A stretch of 64,000 bases of DNA from Streptococcus oralis subsp. tigurinus (lineage in GTDB: Bacteria; Bacillota; Bacilli; Lactobacillales; Streptococcaceae), in the NCBI RefSeq assembly GCF_002356415.1, contig NZ_AP018338.1, positions 1,054,001-1,118,000 of the forward strand, in the 5' to 3' direction. Numbering within the stretch: the first letter of the stretch is position 1; each line of letters starts with the position of its first letter. A program made the translations under genes and the position numbers. A model generated the notes under the pieces. It had not been told where the DNA came from and did no database searches. It saw nothing but the letters and a program-made list of their open reading frames with translations. This document shows, piece by piece, positions 7,959-18,990 of this stretch.

Positions 7959-8258
7959 ATGATGAATATGCAAAACATGATGCGCCAAGCACAAAAACTT
8001 CAAAAACAAATGGAACAAAGCCAAGCAGAACTTGCTGCCATGGAATTTGTTGGAAAATCAGCTCAGGACCTTGTCCAAGCAACTTTGACTGGAGATAAAA
8101 AAGTTGTCAGCATTGACTTCAACCCAGCAGTTGTAGATCCAGAAGATCTCGAAACACTTTCAGATATGACTGTTCAAGCAGTTAACGCTGCTCTTGAACA
8201 AATTGATGAAACGACTAAGAAGAAACTAGGAGCTTTCGCTGGAAAATTGCCTTTCTAA
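7959..8258 (+). CDS. ybaB: Nucleoid-associated protein YbaB/EbfC family
   Basis: A 99-residue DNA-binding protein with the family pattern: Met-rich N-terminus [18 protein letters not shown] forming a charged helix, a central beta sheet ([10 protein letters not shown]) and a C-terminal helix ending GAFAGKLPF. It binds DNA as a dimer and may influence nucleoid structure. It is a single-gene unit with its own promoter and terminator, not next to dnaX or recR as in many bacteria. The Shine-Dalgarno AGGAAA is 12 bases from the ATG, rather far; ATG 7962 is a possible alternative. Confidence 0.92.
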   Translation: MMNMQNMMRQAQKLQKQMEQSQAELAAMEFVGKSAQDLVQATLTGDKKVVSIDFNPAVVDPEDLETLSDMTVQAVNAALEQIDETTKKKLGAFAGKLPF

Positions 8259-8261
8259 TCC

Positions 8262-8296
8262 ACAAAAAAAGAGAAACAGATGTTTCTCTTTTTTTC
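8262..8296. terminator. Bidirectional terminator between ybaB and the GDPD gene
   Basis: AAAAAAAGAGAAACA-GA-TGTTTCTCTTTTTTT is a near-perfect stem flanked by A and T runs, serving both converging genes. Confidence 0.9.
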
Positions 8297-10060
8297 TTAG
8301 AAATCAAAGAATTCCATTGCTTTCTTTAAGAGTAATTCCGTATATTCCGGATCGTCTTGAGCCATTGTGACTTGTGACTGGACCATTTCAAGATCATCAG
8401 TAATCATGCCATCTGCACCGAGACGAACTGCTTTATCAAATGCCTCCGAACCATTTACGGTCCAAACGTAGAGTCTCTGATCAGTAGTCCAGAGTTTATT
8501 GACAAAGTATTCATCCAAAGTTGAGTACTCCATAGTGTAACCCGTTGCCTTGGTTCTTGGGAAGATACTGTTATAGGGAAGAATAAAGTAAACTGGAATT
8601 TCAGAATCATAAGTCAACACTTTATCAATCACATGGTAGTCTAGTGATTGCATCTGATGTCCATATTTCTTGATAGTCGCCCCATACTTTTCGAGGAAAT
8701 GGTCCATCATTTGCGGACTATCTTTTTTACTGGTTTTAATCTCAATCAGCAATTTTTGGTTTAAAGCATTTGCACGCTCTAAATAGGCATCAAAGCTTGA
8801 AATCTTTGTTTGATAACCATTCTCGTAAATATCTGTATTTGTTAATTCATCCAGAGTCAAATCTTGCGGTGTAGCATTAATACCTGTTAAATTTTTGAGG
8901 TTGGCATCGTGCATCATCACGAACTGACCGTCTTTCGTTTCCTGCACATCCATTTCGACGAGGTCTGGTTTTAGTTGGGCTGTCTTTTCTAAAGACTGTA
9001 CCGTATTTTGAACACCATTTTTATTACTTACTCCTCTGTGTGAAATCACTAAAGGTGTATTGGTATCCGGAGACTCCAGATAGATATAACCTTCTAAAGC
9101 AAAAAAGATACTTGCACACCCCATGACTCCCCATCTCATCAGATGGTCTTTCTTTCTCCTTGGCATGATCTCCAACTCTTCTCCCGTCAGGAAGGAAACA
9201 AACTTCACTAGGAAATAAGTCAGGGTCATGTAATGGAGGTTTTTAATCAAGATAAAATTAATCACACCAAGAATCAAGGATTCTTTTTGAGTAAAATTAT
9301 CCATTACAGCCTGAGCAAAGAGCAAGGGAATTAACAAGACAAAGAAGAAGAGATAGGTTTTAATGATAATGAGTAGGAGATGCCAAGAGAAGAAAAGGAC
9401 GTTTTTCTTCGTCTTTTGGAGACTATATTTCACACTTTCTCTTACTGTCTTTCTTTCAAAGAGAATCTTAGGAAGAGCAAACATGAAACGAACAGAAATG
9501 TAGAGAAAGATCCAAGCGGATGCTATGATCAACAGCCCTACCAGCCAGTTCTTATCTTCTAGATATGTAACGATAAAATCGGGGATAATAATTTTATTGA
9601 GATAGTAGATTTTTAAAATTTTCCTAATAAAAGGAAAAAGTAGAGCTACATAAAAGAAGACAAAGGCCATCTTACAAAAGCTCAATCGTTTGACAAATAG
9701 AAAGCTCTGGTGAAAGACTTTTCGACTATATTCAATCAGGGTTCTCTTTTCATGGTAGAGAAGGTGACGCGCCCCGATGAACAAAAGACAGATTTGAAAA
9801 TAAGCCACTAAAAGATTGATTGCTATTAAAATGAGAAAGGCTAAACTGACAAAAGGCGAGCCTTGTATAATCGCCCAAAAGTTATTGTAGGAGATAAACA
9901 AGTAACCTGTTTGTCTTAGAAGTATGCCAGCTATCCATGAATTCAATGGTAACCAAACAAACTCTACCATCATGAAAATCAAGAAAAATAGAAATAGTAT
10001 TTTATCTAGGTTATAGTAAATTTTCCTAAAACCTAGCTTTTTAGGTTTTTCAGGTTTCAT
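8297..10060 (-). CDS. Membrane glycerophosphodiester phosphodiesterase (GDPD)
   Basis: A 587-residue two-part protein. Residues about 15-330 hold roughly eight membrane helices of the type found fused to GDPD domains; residues about 340-560 form the GDPD barrel with catalytic pattern VISHRG, then VEMDVQETKDGQFVMMHD, and later LIEIKT. It would hydrolyse glycerophosphodiesters or related lipid/teichoic-acid material, probably at the outer membrane face. ATG 10060 is chosen because AGGAG precedes it at a good distance; a GTG six bases upstream overlaps that site. It follows the exonuclease gene by eight bases. Its exact substrate is unknown. Confidence 0.88.
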   Translation of the reverse strand: MKPEKPKKLGFRKIYYNLDKILFLFFLIFMMVEFVWLPLNSWIAGILLRQTGYLFISYNNFWAIIQGSPFVSLAFLILIAINLLVAYFQICLLFIGARHLLYHEKRTLIEYSRKVFHQSFLFVKRLSFCKMAFVFFYVALLFPFIRKILKIYYLNKIIIPDFIVTYLEDKNWLVGLLIIASAWIFLYISVRFMFALPKILFERKTVRESVKYSLQKTKKNVLFFSWHLLLIIIKTYLFFFVLLIPLLFAQAVMDNFTQKESLILGVINFILIKNLHYMTLTYFLVKFVSFLTGEELEIMPRRKKDHLMRWGVMGCASIFFALEGYIYLESPDTNTPLVISHRGVSNKNGVQNTVQSLEKTAQLKPDLVEMDVQETKDGQFVMMHDANLKNLTGINATPQDLTLDELTNTDIYENGYQTKISSFDAYLERANALNQKLLIEIKTSKKDSPQMMDHFLEKYGATIKKYGHQMQSLDYHVIDKVLTYDSEIPVYFILPYNSIFPRTKATGYTMEYSTLDEYFVNKLWTTDQRLYVWTVNGSEAFDKAVRLGADGMITDDLEMVQSQVTMAQDDPEYTELLLKKAMEFFDF

Positions 10061-10068
10061 AGGCACTC

Positions 10069-10659
10069 CTAATCTAAAAATTGAGATAAGTCTAAGCTAT
10101 TAAAGGGATTCATAGAAAAACTACTCTGGTCTTCTAATAATAGCTTTCCTTCATCCGATTCCAAAAATGCTTCGTAAACACGCGCCGTCATGCGGGCATC
10201 CTCTAAACTATTATGAGACTTCCCATGAAAACCTAAAAAATTCGCTACAGTTTGCAATTTAAGATTGGCTATGCCGTGTAAGTCAGAACTACGCCGTTCA
10301 AAAGCCTCATCATATAAATCAACCTTATACTGGTCATGATAGTCCAAGCCATGTTCCAAGAGAATAGGCAGATCACTTTTAGCCGCATTGTATCCAACTA
10401 TAGGTAAATTGCCAACAAAAATCTGAAAATCCCTTAAAACTTGCTCCACCATTGGCGCATCTTTCAAGGTTTCAGCTGTGATTCCAGTCAAGCCATTGAT
10501 AAAACTCTTCAAAGGCGCTGTAGTATGAACATAAGAATCAAAGGCACCTATTTCTTGACCATTTTGAAAGCGAACTGCCGATACCTGAATTAAATGGGTA
10601 ACCCCTTCGTATTGATTGAACTCCAAATCAAAGGCAATATAATCTCTTAATTTTTCCAT
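10069..10659 (-). CDS. DnaQ-type 3'-5' exonuclease (DEDDh family)
   Basis: A 196-residue exonuclease-domain protein. The first metal ligands are in AFDLEFN near residue 10, the central Asp region in VGYNAAKSDLPIL, and the last motif HNSLEDARMTA gives the His and Asp of the DEDDh class. It may proofread or trim DNA or RNA; it is a stand-alone domain, not fused to a polymerase. It follows rocS after a terminator and precedes the GDPD gene by eight bases. GAGG lies six bases before the ATG. Confidence 0.88.
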   Translation of the reverse strand: MEKLRDYIAFDLEFNQYEGVTHLIQVSAVRFQNGQEIGAFDSYVHTTAPLKSFINGLTGITAETLKDAPMVEQVLRDFQIFVGNLPIVGYNAAKSDLPILLEHGLDYHDQYKVDLYDEAFERRSSDLHGIANLKLQTVANFLGFHGKSHNSLEDARMTARVYEAFLESDEGKLLLEDQSSFSMNPFNSLDLSQFLD

Positions 10660-10700
10660 CTTTTACCTCAGTTCCGACTCAATTTAAACCATAAATAATA

Positions 10701-10743
10701 AAAGAAGCTATCAGGTTAGTGAATAACTCAAACAGCTTCTTTA
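10701..10743 (-). terminator. Terminator downstream of rocS
   Basis: AAGAAGCT at one side pairs with AGCTTCTT at the other, with an inner GTTA/TAAC pair, and on the minus strand runs into TTTTATT. It overlaps the end of the rocS gene. Confidence 0.75.
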
Positions 10744-11235
10744 TTTTCCTCCAAATAAGCGAGCAAAAAAGCCTTTTTTGGTAGCTTGAACTTCTTCTTT
10801 TGCTTGATCCAACTCTAGTTTCAAGGTTTCTTGATCCTTCATAGCTTGAAGAGTTAACTGTTGCTGTTGGTCCAACTGTTTGTCCTTTTCTGCAATCTGT
10901 CGATCTTTAACACGCATCTGTTCATCTTTTTCTACCAACTGCTGGTCTTTGGCCTTGAGCTGCTCATATAAACGAAGAATTTCAGCATTTTTCTCATCGA
11001 CTAAGATTTCCATCAGTTCGCGTTGTTTGACATCATCACTGACTGGTTCATCTTCAAAAATCGTTTTTTTATAGATTTCTTCTAGCTTAATCAAGCCACT
11101 TCGAGTAACTACAGTTACACCTTTGTCATTTTTTTTCGTGTCCTCTTCTGGAAGTTCTTTGACACGATTGTTGATTGCTTGACGAGAGAGTCCTAAGACC
11201 TCTGCAATCTCACTGACGGTCATTTCAATACTCAT
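10741..11235 (-). CDS. rocS: Chromosome segregation regulator RocS
   Basis: A 164-residue protein matching streptococcal RocS, which helps chromosome segregation, links the nucleoid to the membrane and interacts with the capsule/division machinery. Residues 1-60 carry a helix-turn-helix (VSEIAEVLGLSRQAINNRV). Residues about 70-150 are coiled coil including four tandem seven-residue units at 96-123, each starting KD and with Gln at position 4. The last residues KKGFFARLFGGK form the amphipathic membrane-binding helix. It follows mtnN by 76 bases. GAGG is five bases before the ATG. Confidence 0.9.
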   Translation of the reverse strand: MSIEMTVSEIAEVLGLSRQAINNRVKELPEEDTKKNDKGVTVVTRSGLIKLEEIYKKTIFEDEPVSDDVKQRELMEILVDEKNAEILRLYEQLKAKDQQLVEKDEQMRVKDRQIAEKDKQLDQQQQLTLQAMKDQETLKLELDQAKEEVQATKKGFFARLFGGK

Positions 11236-11311
11236 AATATCCTCTGAAACGTTTTCTAGCTTTTCTTTATTTAAATCTTATCATAAGCTAGATAAACTGT
11301 CAAATTTCCGC

Positions 11312-12004
11312 TTAATCTAAGGCCTTTAAAAAGGCTAGTAAGACTTGGGCAGAACGACGTCCAGCTTCGATAATAAACTCATCAAAAGAGATAGAGGCTT
11401 CGTGATTGGCATTGTCACTCATGGCACGAATGACTAGGAAAGGTAGGCCAAGAGCCTGAGCTGCTTGTGCAATAGCAGCCCCTTCCATTTCAACTGCTAA
11501 AACATCAGGAAAGTGGGATTTGATACTAGCAATCTTATCATCTCCAGCTATAAAGCTATCTCCTGTAGCAATCAAGCCTAGGTGCCAGGTCTGTTCTAAC
11601 TGAGATAGACTCTCTTGGATTTTGGCTACAAAGGTTTTGTCTGATTCAAAATAAAGCGGTTGTTGCGCCATTTGGCCATAAGCATAGCCAAAAGCAGTCA
11701 CATCCACATCATGGTAAGCTAGTCTATCTGCAATCACGACATCACCAACAGCAATCCCATCTGCAAGAGCACCTGCTGATCCTGTGTTGATGATAGCTTC
11801 TACTTGGAAATGGTCAGCTAGAATAGCTACACTCATAGCCGACATGACCTTTCCAATCCCACTCTGAACTAGAACGACTTCTGTATTGCCAACAGAGCCA
11901 GTGTAGTAGGTGTTTCCCAAGACTTGGATTTCTTGAGTTTTGTCCAAGTTCTGAGTCAAATATAGGAGTTCTTCTGGCATGGCAGCAATGATTCCAATTT
12001 TCAT
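11312..12004 (-). CDS. mtnN: 5'-methylthioadenosine/S-adenosylhomocysteine nucleosidase
   Basis: A 230-residue nucleosidase (Pfs/MtnN) that cleaves adenine from methylthioadenosine and S-adenosylhomocysteine, feeding methyl recycling and the LuxS/AI-2 route. It starts MKIGIIAAMPEEL, where the family catalytic Glu lies, and carries VEMEGAAIAQAA and IRAMSDNAN, which hold the substrate-binding Glu and catalytic Asp. ATG 12004 follows AGGA by six bases; the upstream TTG at 12019 is not needed. It is last in the glmU-nudix-macP-mtnN series. Confidence 0.94.
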   Translation of the reverse strand: MKIGIIAAMPEELLYLTQNLDKTQEIQVLGNTYYTGSVGNTEVVLVQSGIGKVMSAMSVAILADHFQVEAIINTGSAGALADGIAVGDVVIADRLAYHDVDVTAFGYAYGQMAQQPLYFESDKTFVAKIQESLSQLEQTWHLGLIATGDSFIAGDDKIASIKSHFPDVLAVEMEGAAIAQAAQALGLPFLVIRAMSDNANHEASISFDEFIIEAGRRSAQVLLAFLKALD

Positions 12005-12019
12005 TTCAAGTCCTTTCAA

Positions 12020-12331
12020 TTACAAGAGTTTCATCGCTAAAATTAACAAAATCAAAAGTAGGATAACTGCAAACAAGATGCGATTGAGTTTCGAATTAAA
12101 AACATTTCTCTTAGTGTTCTCAATGCGGCGACTCTTATGAATTGTTGGTTCTACTTCGATTGTAAGTGTATCTTGACTAAAACCGTGGTCTCTAGAGTGT
12201 GAATAACCAAAATGTTGTGAAGATGTTGGTAGGATCTTTGTTTCCTCATCATCTTGAAGAGGTGGTCCTGAGATTTTCTCACCACGATTGGCACGTTCAA
12301 TCATTTCGTCTGTTAATAAAGGTTTTCCCAT
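12020..12331 (-). CDS. macP: MacP, membrane-anchored activator of PBP2a
   Basis: A 103-residue protein with a soluble N-terminus (about 1-84) and one C-terminal membrane helix ([18 protein letters not shown]). This layout and the opening [20 protein letters not shown] match MacP, the cofactor that activates the class A penicillin-binding protein PBP2a and is phosphorylated by the kinase StkP. Thr31 in DDEETKILP probably corresponds to the phosphorylated Thr32 reported in pneumococcus. GGAG lies six bases before the ATG. It is flanked by the nudix gene and mtnN with gaps of 11-15 bases. Confidence 0.88.
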   Translation of the reverse strand: MGKPLLTDEMIERANRGEKISGPPLQDDEETKILPTSSQHFGYSHSRDHGFSQDTLTIEVEPTIHKSRRIENTKRNVFNSKLNRILFAVILLLILLILAMKLL

Positions 12332-12342
12332 GGGTTGCTCCT

Positions 12343-12888
12343 CTATTTCTTTTGTAGTTCCCAGTACTGGATCGCCATAATGGTCTTGGCATCACAGATA
12401 TGACCTGACTGGATCAGGTTCTTGGCTTCCTCTAGACCTACTTCTAGGACTTCCAAGGTTTCATCATCATCTTGAGGACGAGGATTTTCCACCTTAACCA
12501 AATCACTGGCGAGATAGAGTTTTAGTTTTTCATTACAAAATCCAATCGCAGAATAGAAATCGTACAACAGTTCTAACTTAGCTGTGTAGGCAACTTCTTC
12601 TTCCAATTCACGAAGGGCCGCCGCCATTGGATCAGCATTTTCACCAAGTTCAAGTTTACCAGCAGGAATCTCATAAGAAACCGCCTCAATAGCTTTTCGG
12701 TATTGCTTAACGAGAACGATTTTGTCTTCAGCTGTCACAGCTAATACACAAACAGCTCCATTGTGAAAAATCAAGTCACGTTGGGCAGTCCCCTTTCCTT
12801 CTGGTAGTTCCACCTGGTCTTGTACTAGTTTGAAAATAGGACCTTGATAGATTTCCTTCCGACTAATCGTTTTTTCTTCAAATTCCAT
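12343..12888 (-). CDS. Nudix hydrolase, ADP-ribose pyrophosphatase type
   Basis: A 181-residue NUDIX protein of the ADP-ribose pyrophosphatase subfamily, expected to split ADP-ribose or related sugar nucleotides to AMP. The box is recognisable at about residues 77-102 ([12 protein letters not shown] then RELEEEVAY) but has two extra residues between its first Glu and the RE pair, and Ala where the final Gly is usual. Length is normal. It follows glmU by nine bases, so it may clear sugar nucleotides in the same pathway; that link is only positional. Confidence 0.88.
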   Translation of the reverse strand: MEFEEKTISRKEIYQGPIFKLVQDQVELPEGKGTAQRDLIFHNGAVCVLAVTAEDKIVLVKQYRKAIEAVSYEIPAGKLELGENADPMAAALRELEEEVAYTAKLELLYDFYSAIGFCNEKLKLYLASDLVKVENPRPQDDDETLEVLEVGLEEAKNLIQSGHICDAKTIMAIQYWELQKK

Positions 12889-12897
12889 GACAAACTC

Positions 12898-14292
<1,395 letters not shown>

Positions 14293-14308
14293 CTAGAAAT
14301 TCCCTTAT

Positions 14309-14317
14309 ATTATACCA
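14309..14317 (-). promoter_or_regulatory. Extended -10 promoter of glmU
   Basis: TGGTATAAT on the minus strand (TATAAT at 14314-14309) lies about 32 bases before the glmU ATG. The -35 is weak, as in several other TGGTATAAT promoters of this window. Confidence 0.6.
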
Positions 14318-14396
14318 TAATTTAGTTTCTTAGGAGTAAACAAACAGAGAAATAGGGAAAAGACGCCCATATATTCACTTTTTCCGATGTTTTCTT

Positions 14397-14424
14397 TGAT
14401 TTTTTTATCTATTTACGTTAAACT
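14397..14424 (+). promoter_or_regulatory. Promoter immediately before the GH25 lysozyme start codon
   Basis: TTGATT (-35), 16 bases, TAAACT (-10, 14419-14424). The predicted start at about 14431 is two bases before the ATG and no Shine-Dalgarno sequence is present, so the message may be leaderless. Confidence 0.5.
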
Positions 14425-14432
14425 ATTTAAAT

Positions 14433-15233
14433 ATGAGAAAAAAGATTCATCCAGCTATTATTTTTACTTTATTTACTATATTTATAGCTATTTTGATCCT
14501 CAATAGACCAACTTATGAAGACCATCCCGTCAAGTCAAAACCAAATGCTGTCCAGGTTGAAAATCAGGCCTTGCATAATCTTGACAAACCTATTATTGAT
14601 GTCTCTGGTTGGCAAAGACCTGAGGAAATCAACTACGATACCTTGTCTCAAAATATTTCAGGTGTTATTGTTCGCGTCCACAATGGGGCTCAACATACTG
14701 AAAAAAATGATGCCGCTTATGCCAATGGTATTGATAAAGCCTATAAAAGTCATATTACAGAATTTCAAAAGCGCAATGTCCCAGTTGGAGTCTATGCCTA
14801 TCTAGCTAGCCCCAGCAAGGAAGAAATGGAAAAAGCCGCTGAAGTTTTCTATAATGCTGCTTCTCCTTACAACCCTAGTTACTATTGGTTGGACGTGGAA
14901 GAAAAAACAATGTCTGATATGAATGAAGGGGTTGAAGCCTTTCGTGCTAAACTGGAATCTTTAGGTGCTAAAAACATCGGCATCTATATTGGAGTTTACT
15001 TCATGCAAGAACACAGTATCAATACAGATAAGTTTACTGCTATTTGGATTCCTTCCTACGGGACAGACTCTGGTTACTTTGAAACAACACCCAATACCAG
15101 TTTAGACTACGACCTCCATCAATACACTTCAAAAGGAAGAATTGCTGGATTTGAACATCATTTAGATATTAATCTTATTTCTACCTTGAAGGAAAAAGAA
15201 GAAACCTTCAGAAAACTATTTTTAAGACCATAA
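14433..15233 (+). CDS. Membrane-anchored GH25 family lysozyme
   Basis: A 266-residue protein with an N-terminal hydrophobic anchor (about residues 8-24) and a glycosyl hydrolase family 25 barrel. Family motifs are PIIDVSGWQ (Asp56), the catalytic pair in YYWLDVEE (Asp154, Glu156) and LHQYTSKGRIAG near the C-terminus. It would cut the glycan chain of peptidoglycan from the outer face of the membrane, in wall remodelling. There is no recognisable ribosome site before the ATG. It stands alone, divergent from glmU and closed by a terminator. Confidence 0.87.
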   Translation: MRKKIHPAIIFTLFTIFIAILILNRPTYEDHPVKSKPNAVQVENQALHNLDKPIIDVSGWQRPEEINYDTLSQNISGVIVRVHNGAQHTEKNDAAYANGIDKAYKSHITEFQKRNVPVGVYAYLASPSKEEMEKAAEVFYNAASPYNPSYYWLDVEEKTMSDMNEGVEAFRAKLESLGAKNIGIYIGVYFMQEHSINTDKFTAIWIPSYGTDSGYFETTPNTSLDYDLHQYTSKGRIAGFEHHLDINLISTLKEKEETFRKLFLRP

Positions 15234-15234
15234 G

Positions 15235-15270
15235 ACAAGTGAAAATCGCTCTCTTTTTCACTTGTTTTTT
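15235..15270 (+). terminator. Terminator after the lysozyme gene
   Basis: ACAAGTGAAAA pairs perfectly with TTTTCACTTGT and is followed by TTTTT. Confidence 0.88.
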
Positions 15271-15290
15271 CATTTTCTCCTCGTCTGTGT

Positions 15291-15296
15291 TATAAT
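15291..15296 (+). promoter_or_regulatory. Promoter -10 of the popT operon
   Basis: TATAAT in GTGTTATAATTG, about 40 bases before the popT ATG, directly after the lysozyme terminator. The -35 is not clear. Confidence 0.5.
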
Positions 15297-15336
15297 TGAT
15301 AGAATAGAGAAAGAATTTTATGAAATTGAGGATTTT

Positions 15337-16182
15337 ATGATGTTTTCATGGATTGCAAGAGTTATTAAAGGAATCGTCATCGCCTTAGGATTTATCTTAC
15401 CAGGAATTTCAGGCGGTGTTTTGGCAGCTATTTTGGGAATTTACGAGCGAATGATTAGCTTTCTGGCTCATCCCTTTAAGGATTTTAAAGAGAATGTCCT
15501 ATACTTTATCCCAGTAGCAATCGGGATGTTGCTAGGCATTGGTTTGTTTTCTTATCCAATCGAGTGTCTGCTAGAAAATTACCAGGTCTATGTTTTATGG
15601 AGTTTTGCTGGAGCTATCATCGGTACAGTTCCAAGTCTCCTTAAAGAATCTACTCGAGAATCTGATCGTGATAAGATTGACCTAGTCTGGTTCTGGACTA
15701 CCTTTATCCTTTCGGGTGTCGGGCTATACGCACTAAATTTTGTTGTTGGGTCTCTTAGTGCCAGTTTCGCTAGTTTCATCTTAGCGGGTGCTCTTTTAGC
15801 TCTAGGTGTCTTGGTGCCTGGTTTAAGTCCGTCAAATCTACTCTTGATTTTAGGGCTGTACGCTCCAATGCTAACTGGTTTTAAGACCTTTGATTTATTC
15901 GGAACCTTCCTTCCTATTGGGATTGGTGCAGGAGCAACCCTCATCATTTTTTCAAAATTAATGGACCATGCCTTGAACAACTACCACTCCCGTGTTTATC
16001 ACTTTATTATTGGAATTGTGCTATCAAGCACCCTCTTGATTTTGATTCCAAATGCTGGAAGTGCTGAAAGCATCCAATACACTGGACTTTCTATCGTGAG
16101 TTATGTTCTCATCGCCTTCTTCTTTGCACTTGGTATTTGGCTTGGTATCTGGATGAGTCAATTGGAGGATAAATATAAATAA
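15337..16182 (+). CDS. popT: DUF368 family undecaprenyl-phosphate flippase (PopT-like)
   Basis: A 281-residue membrane protein with about eight helices. It contains the two internally related motifs of DUF368, GFILPGISGGVLAAILGIYE near residue 20 and LVPGLSPSNLLLILGLY near residue 165. Members of this family recycle the lipid carrier undecaprenyl phosphate across the membrane for wall polymer synthesis. ATG 15337 follows GAGGA by four bases; an ATG three bases on is equally possible. Its TAA overlaps the next start (TAATG), so it is translationally coupled to ybaK. Confidence 0.85.
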   Translation: MMFSWIARVIKGIVIALGFILPGISGGVLAAILGIYERMISFLAHPFKDFKENVLYFIPVAIGMLLGIGLFSYPIECLLENYQVYVLWSFAGAIIGTVPSLLKESTRESDRDKIDLVWFWTTFILSGVGLYALNFVVGSLSASFASFILAGALLALGVLVPGLSPSNLLLILGLYAPMLTGFKTFDLFGTFLPIGIGAGATLIIFSKLMDHALNNYHSRVYHFIIGIVLSSTLLILIPNAGSAESIQYTGLSIVSYVLIAFFFALGIWLGIWMSQLEDKYK

Positions 16183-16664
16183 TGGCAAAGAAAGTGAAGA
16201 TTAAAAAAACCTTGGTCGAACAAATTTTGACCAAGGCGGGTATTGACCATACTGGTATTCAGATCAACGCGCTTGAGGGTGAACTTCCTTCGGAATATGA
16301 TCGAACACATATCTTTAAAACCTTGGCTCTGCTGGGTGATAAGACGGGGCCAATCATCGGAATCGTTCCCATAACAGAACACCTCGCTGAGAAAAAACTA
16401 GCAAAGGTTTCTGGTAATAAAAAAGTGAGTATGATTCCACAAAAAGATTTGGAAAAAACGACAGGCTATATTCATGGGGCTAATAACCCTGTCGGCATTC
16501 GCCAAAAACATAATTATCCCATTTTTATTGATCAGACTGCTTTGGATTTAGACAAAATGATTGTCTCTGCTGGAGAAGTCGGGCATAGTATCATCATCCG
16601 ACCTCAAGACTTAGCCAGCTTTGTAAAAGCGGACTTTGCTGACATCTTGGAGGAAAATAACTGA
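16182..16664 (+). CDS. ybaK: Cys-tRNA(Pro)/Cys-tRNA(Cys) deacylase YbaK/EbsC
   Basis: A 160-residue protein of the YbaK/EbsC editing-domain family that removes cysteine mischarged on tRNA(Pro). It has the family core (THIFKTLAL, VPITEHLAEKKLAK and GYIHGANNPVG) with a conserved lysine in HIFKT. The start overlaps the popT stop (TAATG) and the stop overlaps the next start (TGATG), so the three genes form one tightly coupled operon although their jobs appear unrelated. Confidence 0.9.
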   Translation: MAKKVKIKKTLVEQILTKAGIDHTGIQINALEGELPSEYDRTHIFKTLALLGDKTGPIIGIVPITEHLAEKKLAKVSGNKKVSMIPQKDLEKTTGYIHGANNPVGIRQKHNYPIFIDQTALDLDKMIVSAGEVGHSIIIRPQDLASFVKADFADILEENN

Positions 16665-17287
16665 TGAAACTCTATTTTGTCCGTCATGGTCGGACTGTCT
16701 GGAATCTTGAAGGACGTTTTCAAGGTGCTAGCGGCGACTCTCCCCTTCTTCCAGAGTCCATTGACGTTTTAAAACAACTGGGGCAGTATCTCAAGGAGAT
16801 ACCTTTTGATACGATTTATTCTAGTGATTTACCCAGAGCAGTTAAGTCTGCTGAAATTATCCAAAGTCAACTCCAGTCCCCTTGTCCTTTAAAGAGCATT
16901 CCTAACCTACGTGAATGGCAACTTGGAAAACTAGAGGGATTAAAAATCGCTACGCTCAATGCCATCTACCCACAGCAAATCAAGGCCTTTCGCTCTAATC
17001 TGGCCCAGTTTGATACGAGGATGTTTGAAGCCGAATCTCTCTACTCTACGACTCAGCGAACCATTCAGTTTATCAAATCTCTGAAAGGAAGTCCGGCTGA
17101 AAACATTCTGATCGTTGGTCATGGAGCAAATCTTACTGCTAGCCTTCGTACACTTTTAGGCTATAAAGAAGCTCACCTCCGCAAAGATGGAGGCTTGGCC
17201 AATGCTAGTCTGACAGTTTTAGAGACCGATGATTTTGAAACCTTCACTCTGGAAAGATGGAATGACACTTCCTATCAAGAAAAATAA
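16664..17287 (+). CDS. Histidine phosphatase family protein
   Basis: A 207-residue phosphoglycerate-mutase-like phosphatase. The catalytic RHG is at residues 7-9 (FVRHGRTVWN), with YSSDLPRAVKSAE near residue 60 and the second His in IVGHGANLTASLR near residue 150. Such enzymes dephosphorylate small metabolites; no particular substrate can be named. It overlaps the end of ybaK by one base pair set (TGATG) and ends at a terminator. Confidence 0.9.
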   Translation: MKLYFVRHGRTVWNLEGRFQGASGDSPLLPESIDVLKQLGQYLKEIPFDTIYSSDLPRAVKSAEIIQSQLQSPCPLKSIPNLREWQLGKLEGLKIATLNAIYPQQIKAFRSNLAQFDTRMFEAESLYSTTQRTIQFIKSLKGSPAENILIVGHGANLTASLRTLLGYKEAHLRKDGGLANASLTVLETDDFETFTLERWNDTSYQEK

Positions 17288-17289
17288 TG

Positions 17290-17319
17290 GAACTTGATCT
17301 TAATGGTCAAGTTCTTTTT
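17290..17319 (+). terminator. Terminator of the popT-ybaK-phosphatase operon
   Basis: GAACTTGA and TCAAGTTC form a perfect eight-pair stem followed by TTTTT. Confidence 0.88.
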
Positions 17320-17357
17320 AGTTTTCAAAGAATATCCGTGAATTTCTTTACTATTTA

Positions 17358-17366
17358 TGATAAAAT
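17358..17366 (+). promoter_or_regulatory. lysS promoter, extended -10
   Basis: TGATAAAAT (-10 TAAAAT at 17361-17366) about 60 bases before the lysS ATG. No T-box or lysine riboswitch features are visible in the leader. Confidence 0.5.
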
Positions 17367-17416
17367 GGGAGTATCGCAAAAAATGACTCATCGTATCAAA
17401 TTTTGAGTAAAATTAG

Positions 17417-18916
<1,500 letters not shown>

Positions 18917-18922
18917 ACTCTT

Positions 18923-18950
18923 ATCCTCTGGTACTTGCCAGAGGATTTTT
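18923..18950 (+). terminator. lysS terminator
   Basis: ATCCTCTGG and CCAGAGGAT pair perfectly and are followed by TTTTT. Confidence 0.9.
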
Positions 18951-18956
18951 CGATAC

Positions 18957-18990
18957 AAAAAGAGACTGAGAAAAAACTCAATCTCTTTTC
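18957..18990 (-). terminator. Terminator of the amino-acid ABC transporter operon
   Basis: AAAAGAGACTGAG pairs with CTCAATCTCTTTT around an A-rich loop, just after the substrate-binding protein stop on the minus strand. Confidence 0.8.
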
